A DNA stretch of 64,000 nucleotides from Shinella sumterensis (GTDB lineage: Bacteria > Pseudomonadota > Alphaproteobacteria > Rhizobiales > Rhizobiaceae): positions 248,001-312,000 of the forward strand of contig NZ_MYFN02000007.1 in NCBI RefSeq assembly GCF_004514425.2, read 5' to 3'. The notes beneath the pieces were generated by a model. It was not told the origin of the DNA, made no database searches, and was given only the letters and a program-made list of their open reading frames with translations. The position numbers and the translations under genes are program-made. This document shows, piece after piece, positions 16,707 to 25,483 of the stretch. Each line of letters opens with the position of its first letter. Position 1 is the stretch's first letter.

Positions 16707-17744
16707 TCACGCGACGACGTCCAGTCCCTTGTCCAGCAGACGGTCGAGCTGTTCGGTTTCGGCGGCGGTGAGCTTGATGCCATCGGTTTCGGAGACCTTC
16801 CGGGCGGCGAAACGGCGTTGCGACGGCAGGCGGGCGCCGCCGCCGACAATGGCTTCGAAGAGCTGTTCGGCGCGGGCGAAGGGATCACCGGGCCGGCCCT
16901 TGGCGAAGGCTTCCGGCGACATGGCGATGATGAGCTCGCCGTGAAAGGGCGCGAGCGTCGTCGTGCCGAGATAATCGAGCACTTCCGGGCTGGTGAGATC
17001 GCCGATCATGATGGCGCCGAGAAGCTCGATCATCGTGCCGATGGCCGAACCCTTGTGGCCGCCGAAGGGCAGCATGGCGCCGGCGAGCGCGGCTTCGGGA
17101 TCGGTCGTCGGATTGCCGTCGGCATCGATCGCCCAGCCTTCGGGCAGCTTTTTGCCGGCGCGCCGGTGCAGCTCGATCTCACCGCGGGCGGCCACCGATG
17201 TCGCGAAGTCGAAGACATAGGGCGGCGCATTCTTGCGCGGCCAGCCGAAGGCGAAGGGATTGGTGCCGAGCAGCGGCCTGGTGCCGCCCGTCGGCGCGAC
17301 CGTGGCATAGCTCGGGCACATGACGAGCGCGGCAAGCCCCTCCTTCGTCACGGCCTCGACCTCCGGCCAGAGTGCCGAGAAATGCGTGCAGTCGTTGATG
17401 ACAAGTGCTGCAATGCCGAGCGCGCGGGTGCGCTCGGCGAGAACCGGCAGGCCCAGTTCGAAGGCGGTGTTGGCGAAGCCGCCGTCGGCGTTGACCTTCA
17501 CGATGGCCGACCCCTCGTTGGCATCGAGGACCGGCACGGCATCCGGCTTGACCTTGCCGGCCTTGACGGTGCGCAGCGCGCCTTCGATGCGGTAGATGCC
17601 GTGGGACTTGCAGGCATCCCGCTCGCCGGCCACGATGACACGGGAAAGCGCCCCCGCCTGCCGCTCGTTGAGGCCCGCGCGGCGGAAGATGGCTTCCACG
17701 CGGGCATGCAGGGCGGCGATCGTCAGGTGGGTGTCTTGTGTCAT
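16707..17744 (-). CDS. Malate/L-lactate dehydrogenase (Ldh2) family NAD(P)-dependent oxidoreductase
   Basis: A 345-residue member of the Ldh2/YlbC/MdlD-like family, not the classical Rossmann LDH. Family marks are the catalytic-region SHGIYRIEG, the NDCTHF segment, TNPFAFGWPR and FDFATSVAARGE, and GGHKGSAIGTMIE near residue 255. Relatives reduce 1-pyrroline-2-carboxylate, 2,3-diketogulonate or ureidoglycolate. Within this cluster a pyrroline-2-carboxylate reductase (LhpD-like) is a reasonable guess but unproven. Three consecutive ATGs offer starts (17750, 17747, 17744); the last has best spacing from GAAGAG. It is divergent from the aldehyde dehydrogenase gene across 142 bp. Confidence 0.83.
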   Translation of the reverse strand: MTQDTHLTIAALHARVEAIFRRAGLNERQAGALSRVIVAGERDACKSHGIYRIEGALRTVKAGKVKPDAVPVLDANEGSAIVKVNADGGFANTAFELGLPVLAERTRALGIAALVINDCTHFSALWPEVEAVTKEGLAALVMCPSYATVAPTGGTRPLLGTNPFAFGWPRKNAPPYVFDFATSVAARGEIELHRRAGKKLPEGWAIDADGNPTTDPEAALAGAMLPFGGHKGSAIGTMIELLGAIMIGDLTSPEVLDYLGTTTLAPFHGELIIAMSPEAFAKGRPGDPFARAEQLFEAIVGGGARLPSQRRFAARKVSETDGIKLTAAETEQLDRLLDKGLDVVA

Positions 17745-17783
17745 CATCATCTCTTCAAGGCTGGCTATTACGACGGGTAAGCG

Positions 17784-17831
17784 ATTGAACATTTGTACCC
17801 ACAGCGTATAGAACCCCCCGACAAGTTCAAT
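17784..17831. promoter_or_regulatory. Widely spaced inverted repeat in the divergent promoter
   Basis: ATTGAAC (17784-17790) and GTTCAAT (17825-17831) are exact inverted copies separated by 34 bp, lying between the divergent Ldh2-type and aldehyde dehydrogenase genes. They could be two operator half-sites or a looping pair; no regulator is assigned. Confidence 0.35.
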
Positions 17832-17886
17832 TCGCCCCGCGCGGTTTTGCGACGGCTATCCCCTTCCCGTGAGAAAGGTTCCTGAA

Positions 17887-19404
17887 ATGGCTTTCACTCC
17901 CAACGGCAAACACCTCGTGGCCGGACAATGGCTCGACGGCAACGGCACCTTCGCCTCCACACCGGCGCATGGCCCCTCCTACGATTTCGCCGTGGGCACG
18001 GTCGAGCTGGTGAACCGCGCCGCCGAGGCCGCCGAAGAGGCGTTCCTCAGCTACGGCTATTCCTCGCGCGCCACGCGCGCCGCCTTCCTGCGCGCCATCG
18101 CCGACGAGATCGAGGCGCGCGCGGATGCCATCACCGAGATCGGCACGCAGGAAACCGGCCTGCCGGTGGCGCGCCTGCAGGGTGAACGCGGCCGCACGAC
18201 CGGCCAGCTGCGGCTCTTTGCCGATCACATCGAGAAGGGCGATTATCTCGACCGCCGCTTCGACGCCGCCCTGCCCGATCGCCAGCCGGCGCCGCGTCCC
18301 GAAATCCGCCTGATCCAGCGGCCGATCGGCCCGGTGGCGGTGTTCGGCGCCTCGAACTTCCCGCTCGCCTTCTCCACCGCCGGCGGCGACACCGCGGCCG
18401 CGCTGGCCGCCGGTTGCCCCGTCGTGGTCAAGGGTCATTCGGCCCATCCCGGCACCGGCGAGATCGTCGCGGAGGCCGTGCTGGCCGCCATCCGGAAGAC
18501 CGGCGTTCATCCGGGCGTCTTCTCGCTGATCCAGGGCGGCAACCGCCAGGTCGGCGAGGCCGTGGTACAGCACCCGCTCATCAAGGCCGTCGGCTTCACC
18601 GGCTCGCTTGCCGGCGGCCGCGCGCTGTTCAACCTGTGCGCCGCGCGCCCCGAGCCGATCCCCTTCTTCGGCGAGCTCGGCTCCGTCAACCCGATGTTCC
18701 TGCTGCCCGAAGCGCTCAAGGCGCGGGCGGAAGGGCTCGGCCAGGGCTGGGCGGGCTCGCTCACCATGGGTGCGGGCCAGTTCTGCACCAATCCGGGCAT
18801 CGCCGTCGTCACCGACGGCCCCGATGCCGACCGCTTCACCGCCGCCGCCGTCGAGGCCCTTTCGAAGGTCGGCGCGCAGACCATGCTGACGGACGGCATC
18901 GCCAAGGCCTATCACGACGGCCAGGCGCGTTTCGAAAGCCGCAACACGGTGAAGCCGCTGCTGACGACCGAGTCCACCGGCCGTGAGGCGCTGCCGAACC
19001 TGTTCGAAATCTCCGGCGACCATTTCCTGGCCGACCACGCGCTCTCCGAAGAGGTGTTCGGCCCGCTCGGTCTCGTCGTGCGCGTCGGCTCGGTCGACGA
19101 GATGGAGACGCTGGCGCGCAAGTTCGAGGGCCAGCTGACGGCGACCATCCATATGGATGCCGGCGATCTCGACGATGCCAGGCGCCTGCGCCCGATCCTC
19201 GAGCGCAAGGCCGGCCGTGTGCTTGTCAACGGCTTCCCGACCGGCGTCGAGGTGGTGGATTCCATGGTGCATGGCGGGCCGTATCCGGCGTCGACCAATT
19301 TCGGCGCGACCAGCGTCGGCACGATGTCGATCCGCCGCTTCCTACGCCCGGTTTCCTACCAGAACATGCCCGAAGGCCTGCTGCCGGAAGATTTCGCCGG
19401 CTAA
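17887..19404 (+). CDS. NADP-type aldehyde dehydrogenase, probable 2-oxoglutarate semialdehyde dehydrogenase
   Basis: A 505-residue aldehyde dehydrogenase of the 2,5-dioxovalerate (ketoglutarate semialdehyde) subgroup. The general base Glu263 is in FFGELGSVNP and the nucleophile Cys300 in GAGQFCTNPGI. The coenzyme-binding segment is AVFGASNFPLAFST and the GFTGSLAGGR turn follows. It would oxidise the semialdehyde made by the DapA-family enzyme to 2-oxoglutarate, feeding the TCA cycle; this is the last step of both hydroxyproline and glucarate routes. The start at 17887 has AAAGG upstream. It ends at a hairpin facing ugd. Confidence 0.9.
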   Translation: MAFTPNGKHLVAGQWLDGNGTFASTPAHGPSYDFAVGTVELVNRAAEAAEEAFLSYGYSSRATRAAFLRAIADEIEARADAITEIGTQETGLPVARLQGERGRTTGQLRLFADHIEKGDYLDRRFDAALPDRQPAPRPEIRLIQRPIGPVAVFGASNFPLAFSTAGGDTAAALAAGCPVVVKGHSAHPGTGEIVAEAVLAAIRKTGVHPGVFSLIQGGNRQVGEAVVQHPLIKAVGFTGSLAGGRALFNLCAARPEPIPFFGELGSVNPMFLLPEALKARAEGLGQGWAGSLTMGAGQFCTNPGIAVVTDGPDADRFTAAAVEALSKVGAQTMLTDGIAKAYHDGQARFESRNTVKPLLTTESTGREALPNLFEISGDHFLADHALSEEVFGPLGLVVRVGSVDEMETLARKFEGQLTATIHMDAGDLDDARRLRPILERKAGRVLVNGFPTGVEVVDSMVHGGPYPASTNFGATSVGTMSIRRFLRPVSYQNMPEGLLPEDFAG

Positions 19405-19418
19405 GGAATTTCGTCATA

Positions 19419-19445
19419 ACGCACGGGTCCTCGCGGCCCGTGCGT
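19419..19445. terminator. Hairpin between convergent aldehyde dehydrogenase and ugd genes
   Basis: A perfect 9-bp stem ACGCACGGG/CCCGTGCGT (19419-19427 with 19437-19445) with a 9-base loop, 14 bp after one stop and 8 bp before the other. No T-run follows on either strand. Confidence 0.5.
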
Positions 19446-19453
19446 CCGGTCGG

Positions 19454-20623
19454 TCAGTCGCGGCCGAAGACGTCGCGGGTATAGACCTTGCCGGCGACAT
19501 CACCGAGATCGTCGGCGTGGCGGTTGGCAATGATGATATCGGCGCGCTGCTTGAAGGCCTCCAGGTCACGCACGATCTCGTGGCGGAAGACCGTTTCGCC
19601 TGGAAAATCCGGCTCATAGACGATCACGGGAATGCCGCGCGCCGTGAGGCGCTGCATGACGCCCTGGACCGAGGATTCGCGGAAATTGTCCGATCCCGTC
19701 TTCATCGCCAGCCGGTAGACGCCGACCACATCAGGGTCGCGGGCGGCGATGTCGTCGGCAAGGAAATCCTTGCGTGTCGCATTGGCATCCACGATGGCGC
19801 GGATCAGGTTCTGCGGCACATTGCTGAAGTTGGAGAGCAGCTGGCGCGTATCCTTGGGCAGGCAGTAACCGCCATAGCCGAAGGAGGGATTGTTGTAGTG
19901 CTGGCCGATGCGGGGATCGAGCCCAACGCCCTCGATGATCGCGCGCGTGTCGATGCCATGCGTCATGGCGTAGGAATCGAGCTCGTTGAAATAGGCGACG
20001 CGCATGGCAAGGTAAGTGTTGGCGAAAAGCTTGATCGCCTCGGCCTCGCCCGGGCCGGTAAACAGCACCGGGACATCGTCCCGCACGGCGCCCTGCCGTA
20101 GCAGCCCGGCAAACTGGTGCGCCTCCGGCGTATCCGCGCCCACGACGATGCGCGAGGGATGCAGGTTGTCGTAGAGCGCCCTGCCCTCGCGCAGGAATTC
20201 CGGTGAAAACAGGATTTTCTCATCGCCGCGGGCCGCGCGCAGCCATTGTGTATAGCCGACGGGGATGGTCGACTTGATGACGATGGTGGCCTGCGTGTTC
20301 ACCTGCCTGACATCCTCGATGACGGCCTCGACGCTCGTCGTATCGAAGTGGTTATAGTCGGGGTCGTAATTGGTGGGCGTTGCGACGACGACGAAATCCG
20401 CCTCGGCAAACGCATCCATCTTGTCCGTGGTGGCGCGCAGGTGGAGAGGCTTCGTCCGCAGGTAATCCTCGATCTCGGCGTCCGCCACCGGCGAGATGCC
20501 GGCATTCACGCTGTCGACCCGCTCGCCGGTGATGTCATAGGCGACCACGCCATTGTGCTGCGCCAGCAGCACGGCGTTGGAAAGACCGACATAACCGATG
20601 CCGGCGACCGCAATATTGACCAT
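19454..20623 (-). CDS. ugd: UDP-glucose 6-dehydrogenase
   Basis: A 389-residue enzyme that oxidises UDP-glucose to UDP-glucuronate with two NAD+ for capsule/exopolysaccharide precursors. Motifs: N-terminal NAD fold [50 protein letters not shown] (central helix), and the catalytic cysteine in [12 protein letters not shown]. The length matches the compact E. coli/Klebsiella Ugd rather than the roughly 437-residue rhizobial RkpK form, so it may be a second, distinct Ugd. It has no polysaccharide gene neighbours here and appears to stand alone. Confidence 0.94.
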   Translation of the reverse strand: MVNIAVAGIGYVGLSNAVLLAQHNGVVAYDITGERVDSVNAGISPVADAEIEDYLRTKPLHLRATTDKMDAFAEADFVVVATPTNYDPDYNHFDTTSVEAVIEDVRQVNTQATIVIKSTIPVGYTQWLRAARGDEKILFSPEFLREGRALYDNLHPSRIVVGADTPEAHQFAGLLRQGAVRDDVPVLFTGPGEAEAIKLFANTYLAMRVAYFNELDSYAMTHGIDTRAIIEGVGLDPRIGQHYNNPSFGYGGYCLPKDTRQLLSNFSNVPQNLIRAIVDANATRKDFLADDIAARDPDVVGVYRLAMKTGSDNFRESSVQGVMQRLTARGIPVIVYEPDFPGETVFRHEIVRDLEAFKQRADIIIANRHADDLGDVAGKVYTRDVFGRD

Positions 20624-20801
20624 GGGCTATCCCGTCGGCGCGACCGTTGAGCAAGCGGGCCACCGGAAAGGCGGCGCGGCTGCCATGGGCGGGATATAGA
20701 CGGCGATGATTACAGCCAGATGGCAGATCGCATCGGCACGATGGATCAAAATCGCGTCCCGCGCATTTCCTTCCCATCACGATCCTAAAAGGGAGAGAAA
20801 A

Positions 20802-21005
20802 ATGGACTGGAATCGCGTCGAAGGTAACTGGAAGCAGGTCAAGGGCAAGATCAAGGAACAGTGGGGCAAGCTCACGGACGACGATCTCGACGTCATCGAC
20901 GGCAAGCGCGACCAGCTGGAAGGCAAGATCCAGGAGCGTTACGGCTACGCCAAGGATCAGACCAAGAAGGACATCGACGACTGGTACGGTCGCCAGACCT
21001 GGTAA
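20802..21005 (+). CDS. CsbD family stress-response protein
   Basis: A 67-residue hydrophilic, highly charged protein. The CsbD signature is MDWNRVEGNWKQVKGKIKEQWGKLTDDDLDVI with DQLEGKIQERYG further on. Family members (E. coli YjbJ, B. subtilis CsbD) are abundant general-stress proteins of unknown mechanism. GGGAGA gives a good ribosome site. The gene stands alone and ends with a strong terminator, typical of a highly expressed small protein. Confidence 0.92.
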   Translation: MDWNRVEGNWKQVKGKIKEQWGKLTDDDLDVIDGKRDQLEGKIQERYGYAKDQTKKDIDDWYGRQTW

Positions 21006-21034
21006 TCCCGTTCCGATCATGTTCAGCACATTTG

Positions 21035-21064
21035 ACCGCTCACCCAAGGGGTGAGCGGTTTTTT
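21035..21064 (+). terminator. Rho-independent terminator after csbD
   Basis: Stem ACCGCTCACCC (21035-21045) pairing with GGGTGAGCGGT (21049-21059), short loop, then TTTTTT. It lies 30 bp after the csbD stop. Confidence 0.92.
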
Positions 21065-21138
21065 GCCGTCGGCGGAGCGGACATCGTTTTGTCCGACACC
21101 ACCCGCCCTAGGGGGCGAGTGGCTGATGCGTACGCGTC

Positions 21139-21603
21139 TCAGTCGAGCAGTTCGGCGGGCACCTTGCCGCCGTTGTCGGCGAGCGCCTTCAAGAGCGCCT
21201 TGTGGAGCCACATGTTCATCGCGGCCGAGTCGCCCTTGTCGCCGGTGTAGCCGAGTTCGTCGGCGAGCTCCTTGCGCTCGGCGAGGCTCGCGTCCATGCC
21301 GAGCGCCTTCATCAGATCGACGATCGAGCGGCGCCAATCCAGCTTCTGGCCATTCTTGGCGACCGCATCATCGAGAATGGCGGCCACGTCGACATTGCCC
21401 GCCTGGACCGATTGGGGCGTGGCCGCGGGCGTGCCCCCGAGCGTGCCGGTGGCGTCGTCCTTCAAAGAAGGCGTGGCCGAAACATCCGCGGTCGCCGGCG
21501 CCACGCCGGCGCCCCCGATCGTCGTCGTCGATGCGGTTTCGACTGCGGCCGGCTGTGCTGCCTTGCCGAAAAGCTTTTCCTTGATGGAGCTGAAAATTCC
21601 CAT
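21139..21603 (-). CDS. DUF3597 family protein
   Basis: A 154-residue cytoplasmic protein. It begins MGIFSSIKEKLFGKA, continues with a low-complexity Ala/Thr/Pro/Gly linker (about 16-68), and ends in a compact domain of about 80 residues: VDVAAILDDAVAKNGQKLDW, RRSIVDLMKALGMD, ERKELADELGYTGD and MNMWLHKALLKAL. This is the DUF3597 domain; some distant relatives sit next to a LysM motif, absent here. Function is unknown. GGAAGG precedes the 21603 start. It is convergent with csbD. Confidence 0.85.
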   Translation of the reverse strand: MGIFSSIKEKLFGKAAQPAAVETASTTTIGGAGVAPATADVSATPSLKDDATGTLGGTPAATPQSVQAGNVDVAAILDDAVAKNGQKLDWRRSIVDLMKALGMDASLAERKELADELGYTGDKGDSAAMNMWLHKALLKALADNGGKVPAELLD

Positions 21604-21728
21604 GGCGGTTCCTTCCGTCTTCGACCTCCTCATGAGGCGTTTGAAAGAAGTATAGCGGTCACCCATCCGCGACAAGGCGTCAGGTCGCAGGCGATGGATT
21701 TCATGGTTGGTTTGCGATCAATCCGCTT

Positions 21729-22736
21729 TTGAGCGATCATCGGCAGAAAGCAGGCGATGCGTCTGTGCGGAGAACAAATGAACGTTTCATCGCCTTATGC
21801 CGTGATCCATCGTGCGCTCGGGACGCCCGCTCCTTGAAGCATCTTCAACTGCCATCAGAACGCCGGGTCGAGCAAACCCTGTATCGCTTCGATCGCAATC
21901 CTCCCGATGCCGGTCGCTGCCTCTCGCACCTCTACGAGATTTTCTCCCGATACCGTCCCAACTGGGGCTGGTGCCGCCAATGTTTTACGCCCGAGGAGGA
22001 GGCGCGAACGCGAGATGCGGGCGATCCGCGTCGCGCCACCCTCGAAAGCTTCGCGCAGATCTACTTCGAACATCCGAACTGCTCCGGTGGCCGCGACACG
22101 TTCCTGCATTGGCTGCCCCGCGGGCTGGAATTGACATTCCTGAACTTTGAGAATGATTATTTTCCGATGGAAGGCGCCATGCGGCTGGGGCTCTGGCGCT
22201 GGCCGAAGGAGGAACAGGATGGCCTGCGCGCCCTGTTCTGCAGCGTCGCGTCGAACTGGTTTGATGGCGGCGATCCCGTTCCGTTTGAACGTGTCACGCG
22301 CAAGTCGGGCCGGGACATGGACAGCTATATTTCCGCACGCATCGTCGAAGCGCTCCTGATGCTCAGGGTCGACCCCTTCGTTCTGTTTTCCTGGTTGGCA
22401 CGAGCGAACTCGACCCGGGCGCGGGCCGTCCTGGTCGATCTCACGATCCACGAGCATCTCGTTGACGAAGCCGCCTACTACGTTCTGGACGATGCCACCG
22501 ACGAACCCCTGCTGCGCAACGGTATCGGCGCCTTGGACCGGCTCGCACTGGACGCTCTTCGGCGGATCGTGACCGACGGCCGGCTGATGCGCCTGTGGGC
22601 TTGGGCCGACCGGGAAGATCGGGCCTTGGCCCGCAGGATCGAGGATACGGAACCGTTGCGGATGCAACGTGCCTTTCGCTTGACGGCGACGGAACGCCAG
22701 AGGGATCGCGCCATCGTCCGGGCCGCCCTCGCCTGA
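21729..22736 (+). CDS. Uncharacterised 335-residue protein
   Basis: Not recognised. The frame has no ATG until well inside the protein; TTG 21729 or GTG 21765 would be the start. The N-terminal part has a WGWCRQCF motif (two cysteines spaced CxxC), followed by an ENDYFPMEGAMRLGLWRWP stretch and a helix-rich C-terminal half containing tandem-repeat-like helices. No signal peptide or membrane span is seen. Base composition is slightly lower in GC than neighbours in places. It lies between a DUF3597 gene and tRNA-Ser with no operon partner. The long open frame and regular codon use support a real gene. Confidence 0.6.
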   Translation: MSDHRQKAGDASVRRTNERFIALCRDPSCARDARSLKHLQLPSERRVEQTLYRFDRNPPDAGRCLSHLYEIFSRYRPNWGWCRQCFTPEEEARTRDAGDPRRATLESFAQIYFEHPNCSGGRDTFLHWLPRGLELTFLNFENDYFPMEGAMRLGLWRWPKEEQDGLRALFCSVASNWFDGGDPVPFERVTRKSGRDMDSYISARIVEALLMLRVDPFVLFSWLARANSTRARAVLVDLTIHEHLVDEAAYYVLDDATDEPLLRNGIGALDRLALDALRRIVTDGRLMRLWAWADREDRALARRIEDTEPLRMQRAFRLTATERQRDRAIVRAALA

Positions 22737-22847
22737 ACGACCGCGCCCATCCCGCCGGACCTGGAGAGGCGCGCACGACGCGCTTGCTTTCGCACCCGGT
22801 CAGCGGGGGCGGCTACGATCGCAGTAAAGAGGGCTATGGACGGAAAA

Positions 22848-22937
22848 TGGCGGACAGAGAGGGATTCGAACCCTCGATAGAGTTTCCCCTATACACGCGT
22901 TCCAGGCGTGCGCCTTCAACCACTCGGCCACCTGTCC
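22848..22937 (-). tRNA. tRNA-Ser (anticodon GGA)
   Basis: A 90-base class II tRNA on the minus strand with encoded CCA. Acceptor GGACAGG (complement of 22931-22937) pairs with the 3' arm, the anticodon loop CTGGAAC gives anticodon GGA (complement of 22901-22903), and there is a long variable arm and a GGTTCGAATCC T arm. It reads UCC and UCU codons. Confidence 0.96.
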
Positions 22938-23157
22938 GTCCGCTCGTCGCCGACGGTCAGTCCGGCGCGGGTCGCTTCGGCCTTTTCAAGCTCTGCGAGA
23001 CGGCGCGATATATACCGAGGTTTGACGAGGGATCAACCGCTTTCTGACAGATTTTTGAAGGTTCTTCGCCAAAGCCCGAGGGATTGCGCAGGGCCCGTCG
23101 CCTTCTTATCTATGGAAGCCGGAGAAGCGGTGCGCAAACCGCGCGCGGAGAAGGTCG

Positions 23158-23478
23158 ATGATACGGTTCATCCTCAAGGCGATCAGCCTGTTTGCCCTCG
23201 TGGTTGCCGTCATGGCGGGCACGATCGATGCGATCCAGTCCGTGTCGGCCTCCGAACCCGTGCTGACGCCGCTCGCCGTTGCCTGGAGCACCGCGAGCCC
23301 CGATACGATCGCCCTTGTCGCCGATGGCATCATGCGCCATCTCCATCCCTATGTCTGGGATCCGGCGGCGATGTGGGTGCTGTCGCAGCCGGCCTTTGCC
23401 GTGCTGCTCGCCGTGTCGCTGTTCTTCTGGATCATCGCCTACAGGCGGCCGCCGATTGCCGGCCGCTTCACCGCCTGA
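23158..23478 (+). CDS. Small inner-membrane protein of unknown function
   Basis: A 106-residue protein with two hydrophobic spans, residues about 4-22 and 75-95, joined by a loop containing HLHPYVWDPAAMWVLSQP. The short basic N-terminus (MIRFILK) and the basic C-terminal RRPPIAGRF tail suggest both ends are cytoplasmic and the loop is periplasmic. GGAGAAGG is a good ribosome site. It is 42 bp before msrA on the same strand and may share its mRNA. No family was recognised with certainty; similar short proteins occur in other rhizobia. Confidence 0.78.
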   Translation: MIRFILKAISLFALVVAVMAGTIDAIQSVSASEPVLTPLAVAWSTASPDTIALVADGIMRHLHPYVWDPAAMWVLSQPAFAVLLAVSLFFWIIAYRRPPIAGRFTA

Positions 23479-23520
23479 CACCAACCGCCGCGACGAAAGC
23501 GGCCCGGCCAGGAGGCCACC

Positions 23521-24171
<651 letters not shown>

Positions 24172-24199
24172 GAGCCGCCAGACCTGACCTCTCCACACG

Positions 24200-24235
24200 C
24201 CGCCGCCAACGGGTCGAAACCCCTGTTGGCGGCGG
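24200..24235 (+). terminator. Hairpin after msrA
   Basis: A perfect 11-bp stem CCGCCGCCAAC/GTTGGCGGCGG (24200-24210 with 24225-24235), 14-base loop, followed after five bases by ATTTTT. It lies about 30 bp after the msrA stop and probably ends that transcript. Confidence 0.7.
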
Positions 24236-24253
24236 ACGATATTTTTACCAACT

Positions 24254-24276
24254 GAAAAATTTCTGGTGAATTTTTC
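24254..24276. promoter_or_regulatory. AT-rich 23-bp interrupted palindrome upstream of bmpA
   Basis: GAAAAATT (24254-24261) and AATTTTTC (24269-24276) are exact inverted repeats with a 7-bp spacer, in an otherwise GC-rich area and about 120 bp before the nucleoside-binding-protein gene. Spacing of half-site centres (about 15 bp) suits a dimeric regulator. No regulator can be named. Confidence 0.45.
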
Positions 24277-24299
24277 CAAACGCCGTGCAAGGATGCCGC

Positions 24300-24398
24300 C
24301 AGCCTGACCCAAGGGAAAGGGTCGGTGACTTCGGTGCGCGCTGCGTGAGGCGCAGCCCGGAAGATCCCTATAAGATCAATAGCGAACAGGGCTGCACA
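24300..24398 (+). promoter_or_regulatory. Structured 5' leader of bmpA with alternative helices
   Basis: Three helices can be drawn. P1: 24304-24310 with 24319-24325 (CTGACCC/GGGTCGG, one G-U pair). P2: GCTGCG 24340-24345 with CGCAGC 24351-24356, 5-base loop. P3: GCAGCCC 24352-24358 with GGGCTGC 24389-24395. P2 and P3 share bases 24352-24356 and cannot form together. P3 covers the only plausible ribosome site (AGGG 24388-24391), seven bases before the ATG. This is the layout of a translational switch, but it matches no riboswitch family I recognise, and chance folding in GC-rich RNA is possible. Confidence 0.4.
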
Positions 24399-25391
24399 AT
24401 GAAAAAAACCCTTCTCACCCTTCTTGCCACCGCTGCCATGTCGGCGAGCGCGCTTGCCGCAGACATCAAGCCCGCGATCATCTACGATCTCGGCGGCAAG
24501 TTCGACAAATCCTTCAACGAAGCGGCCTATAACGGCGCGGAAAAGTTCAAGACCGAGACCGGCATCGAATACCGCGAATTCGAAATCGCCAACGACGCCC
24601 AGCGCGAGCAGGCGCTTCGCCGCTTCGCCGGCGACGGCAACAATCCGATCGTGATGGCCGGTTTCTCCTGGGCCGCGCAGCTTGAGAAGGTCGCAGCCGA
24701 GTATCCCGACACCAAGTTCGCCATCATCGACATGGTCGTCGACAAGCCGAACGTGCGCTCCGTCGTCTTCAAGGAAGAGGAAGGCTCGTGGCTCGCCGGC
24801 ATCATGGCGGGCATGGCCTCCAAGTCGAAGACCGTCTCCTTCGTCGGCGGCATGGACATTCCGCTGATCCACAAGTTCGCCTGCGGCTATATCGGCGGCG
24901 CCAAGTCGCTGGGCGCCGACTACAACGTGCTCGAAGCCTATACCGGCACGACGCCGGACGCCTGGAACGACCCGGTCAAGGGCGGTGAAATCGCCAAGTC
25001 GCAGTTCGACCAGGGCTCCGACGTGGTCTACCACGCCGCCGGCGGCACGGGCGTGGGCGTCCTGCAGGCTGCGGCCGACGCGGGCAAGCTCGGCATCGGC
25101 GTGGATTCCAACCAGAACGGCCTGCATCCGGGCAAGGTGCTGACCTCGATGGTCAAGCGCGTGGACGTCGCCGTCTACGACGCCTTCATGTCGGCCAAGG
25201 ACGACAAGTTCCAGCCCGGCATCAACGTGCTCGGCCTGAAGGAGAACGGCGTCGACGTGGCCCTGGACGACAACAACGCCTCGCTCGTCACCCCGGAAAT
25301 GAAGGCCGCCATCGACAAGGCGCGCGCCGACATCATCGCCGGCACGGTGAAGGTCCACGACTACATGTCGGACGAGACCTGCCCCTACTAA
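24399..25391 (+). CDS. BMP family nucleoside ABC transporter substrate-binding protein
   Basis: A 330-residue periplasmic binding protein with a signal peptide cleaved near residue 21 (ALAA/D); there is no lipobox cysteine. Family marks are IIYDLGGKFDKSFNEAAYNG near the mature N-terminus, FSWAAQLEKVAAEYPDTKFAIID, KEEEGSWLAGIMAG and VYHAAGGTGVGVLQAA. BMP/PnrA proteins bind purine or pyrimidine nucleosides. The other transporter subunits are encoded from 25867, beyond the oppositely oriented slyX. A terminator-like hairpin directly after the stop suggests that bmpA is mostly its own transcript, allowing higher expression of the binding protein. Confidence 0.93.
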   Translation: MKKTLLTLLATAAMSASALAADIKPAIIYDLGGKFDKSFNEAAYNGAEKFKTETGIEYREFEIANDAQREQALRRFAGDGNNPIVMAGFSWAAQLEKVAAEYPDTKFAIIDMVVDKPNVRSVVFKEEEGSWLAGIMAGMASKSKTVSFVGGMDIPLIHKFACGYIGGAKSLGADYNVLEAYTGTTPDAWNDPVKGGEIAKSQFDQGSDVVYHAAGGTGVGVLQAAADAGKLGIGVDSNQNGLHPGKVLTSMVKRVDVAVYDAFMSAKDDKFQPGINVLGLKENGVDVALDDNNASLVTPEMKAAIDKARADIIAGTVKVHDYMSDETCPY

Positions 25392-25400
25392 GGTATCGGA

Positions 25401-25429
25401 CGGCCCGTTTGCGCCAAGCAGACGGGCCG
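25401..25429 (+). terminator. Terminator-like hairpin after bmpA
   Basis: An 11-bp stem with one G-U pair (25401-25411 with 25419-25429, CGGCCCGTTTG against CAGACGGGCCG), 7-base loop, then ATTCCGTTT. It is 10 bp after the bmpA stop and faces slyX. Confidence 0.7.
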
Positions 25430-25483
25430 ATTCCGTTTCCGGGCATGACCCTTCCTGCGAAAACCGCCTGCGGCGCTGCCCGC

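Noticed and set aside
22737-23157. Integration site or island boundary at tRNA-Ser
   Set aside because: No integrase and no direct repeat of the tRNA 3' end was seen within the flanking sequence.
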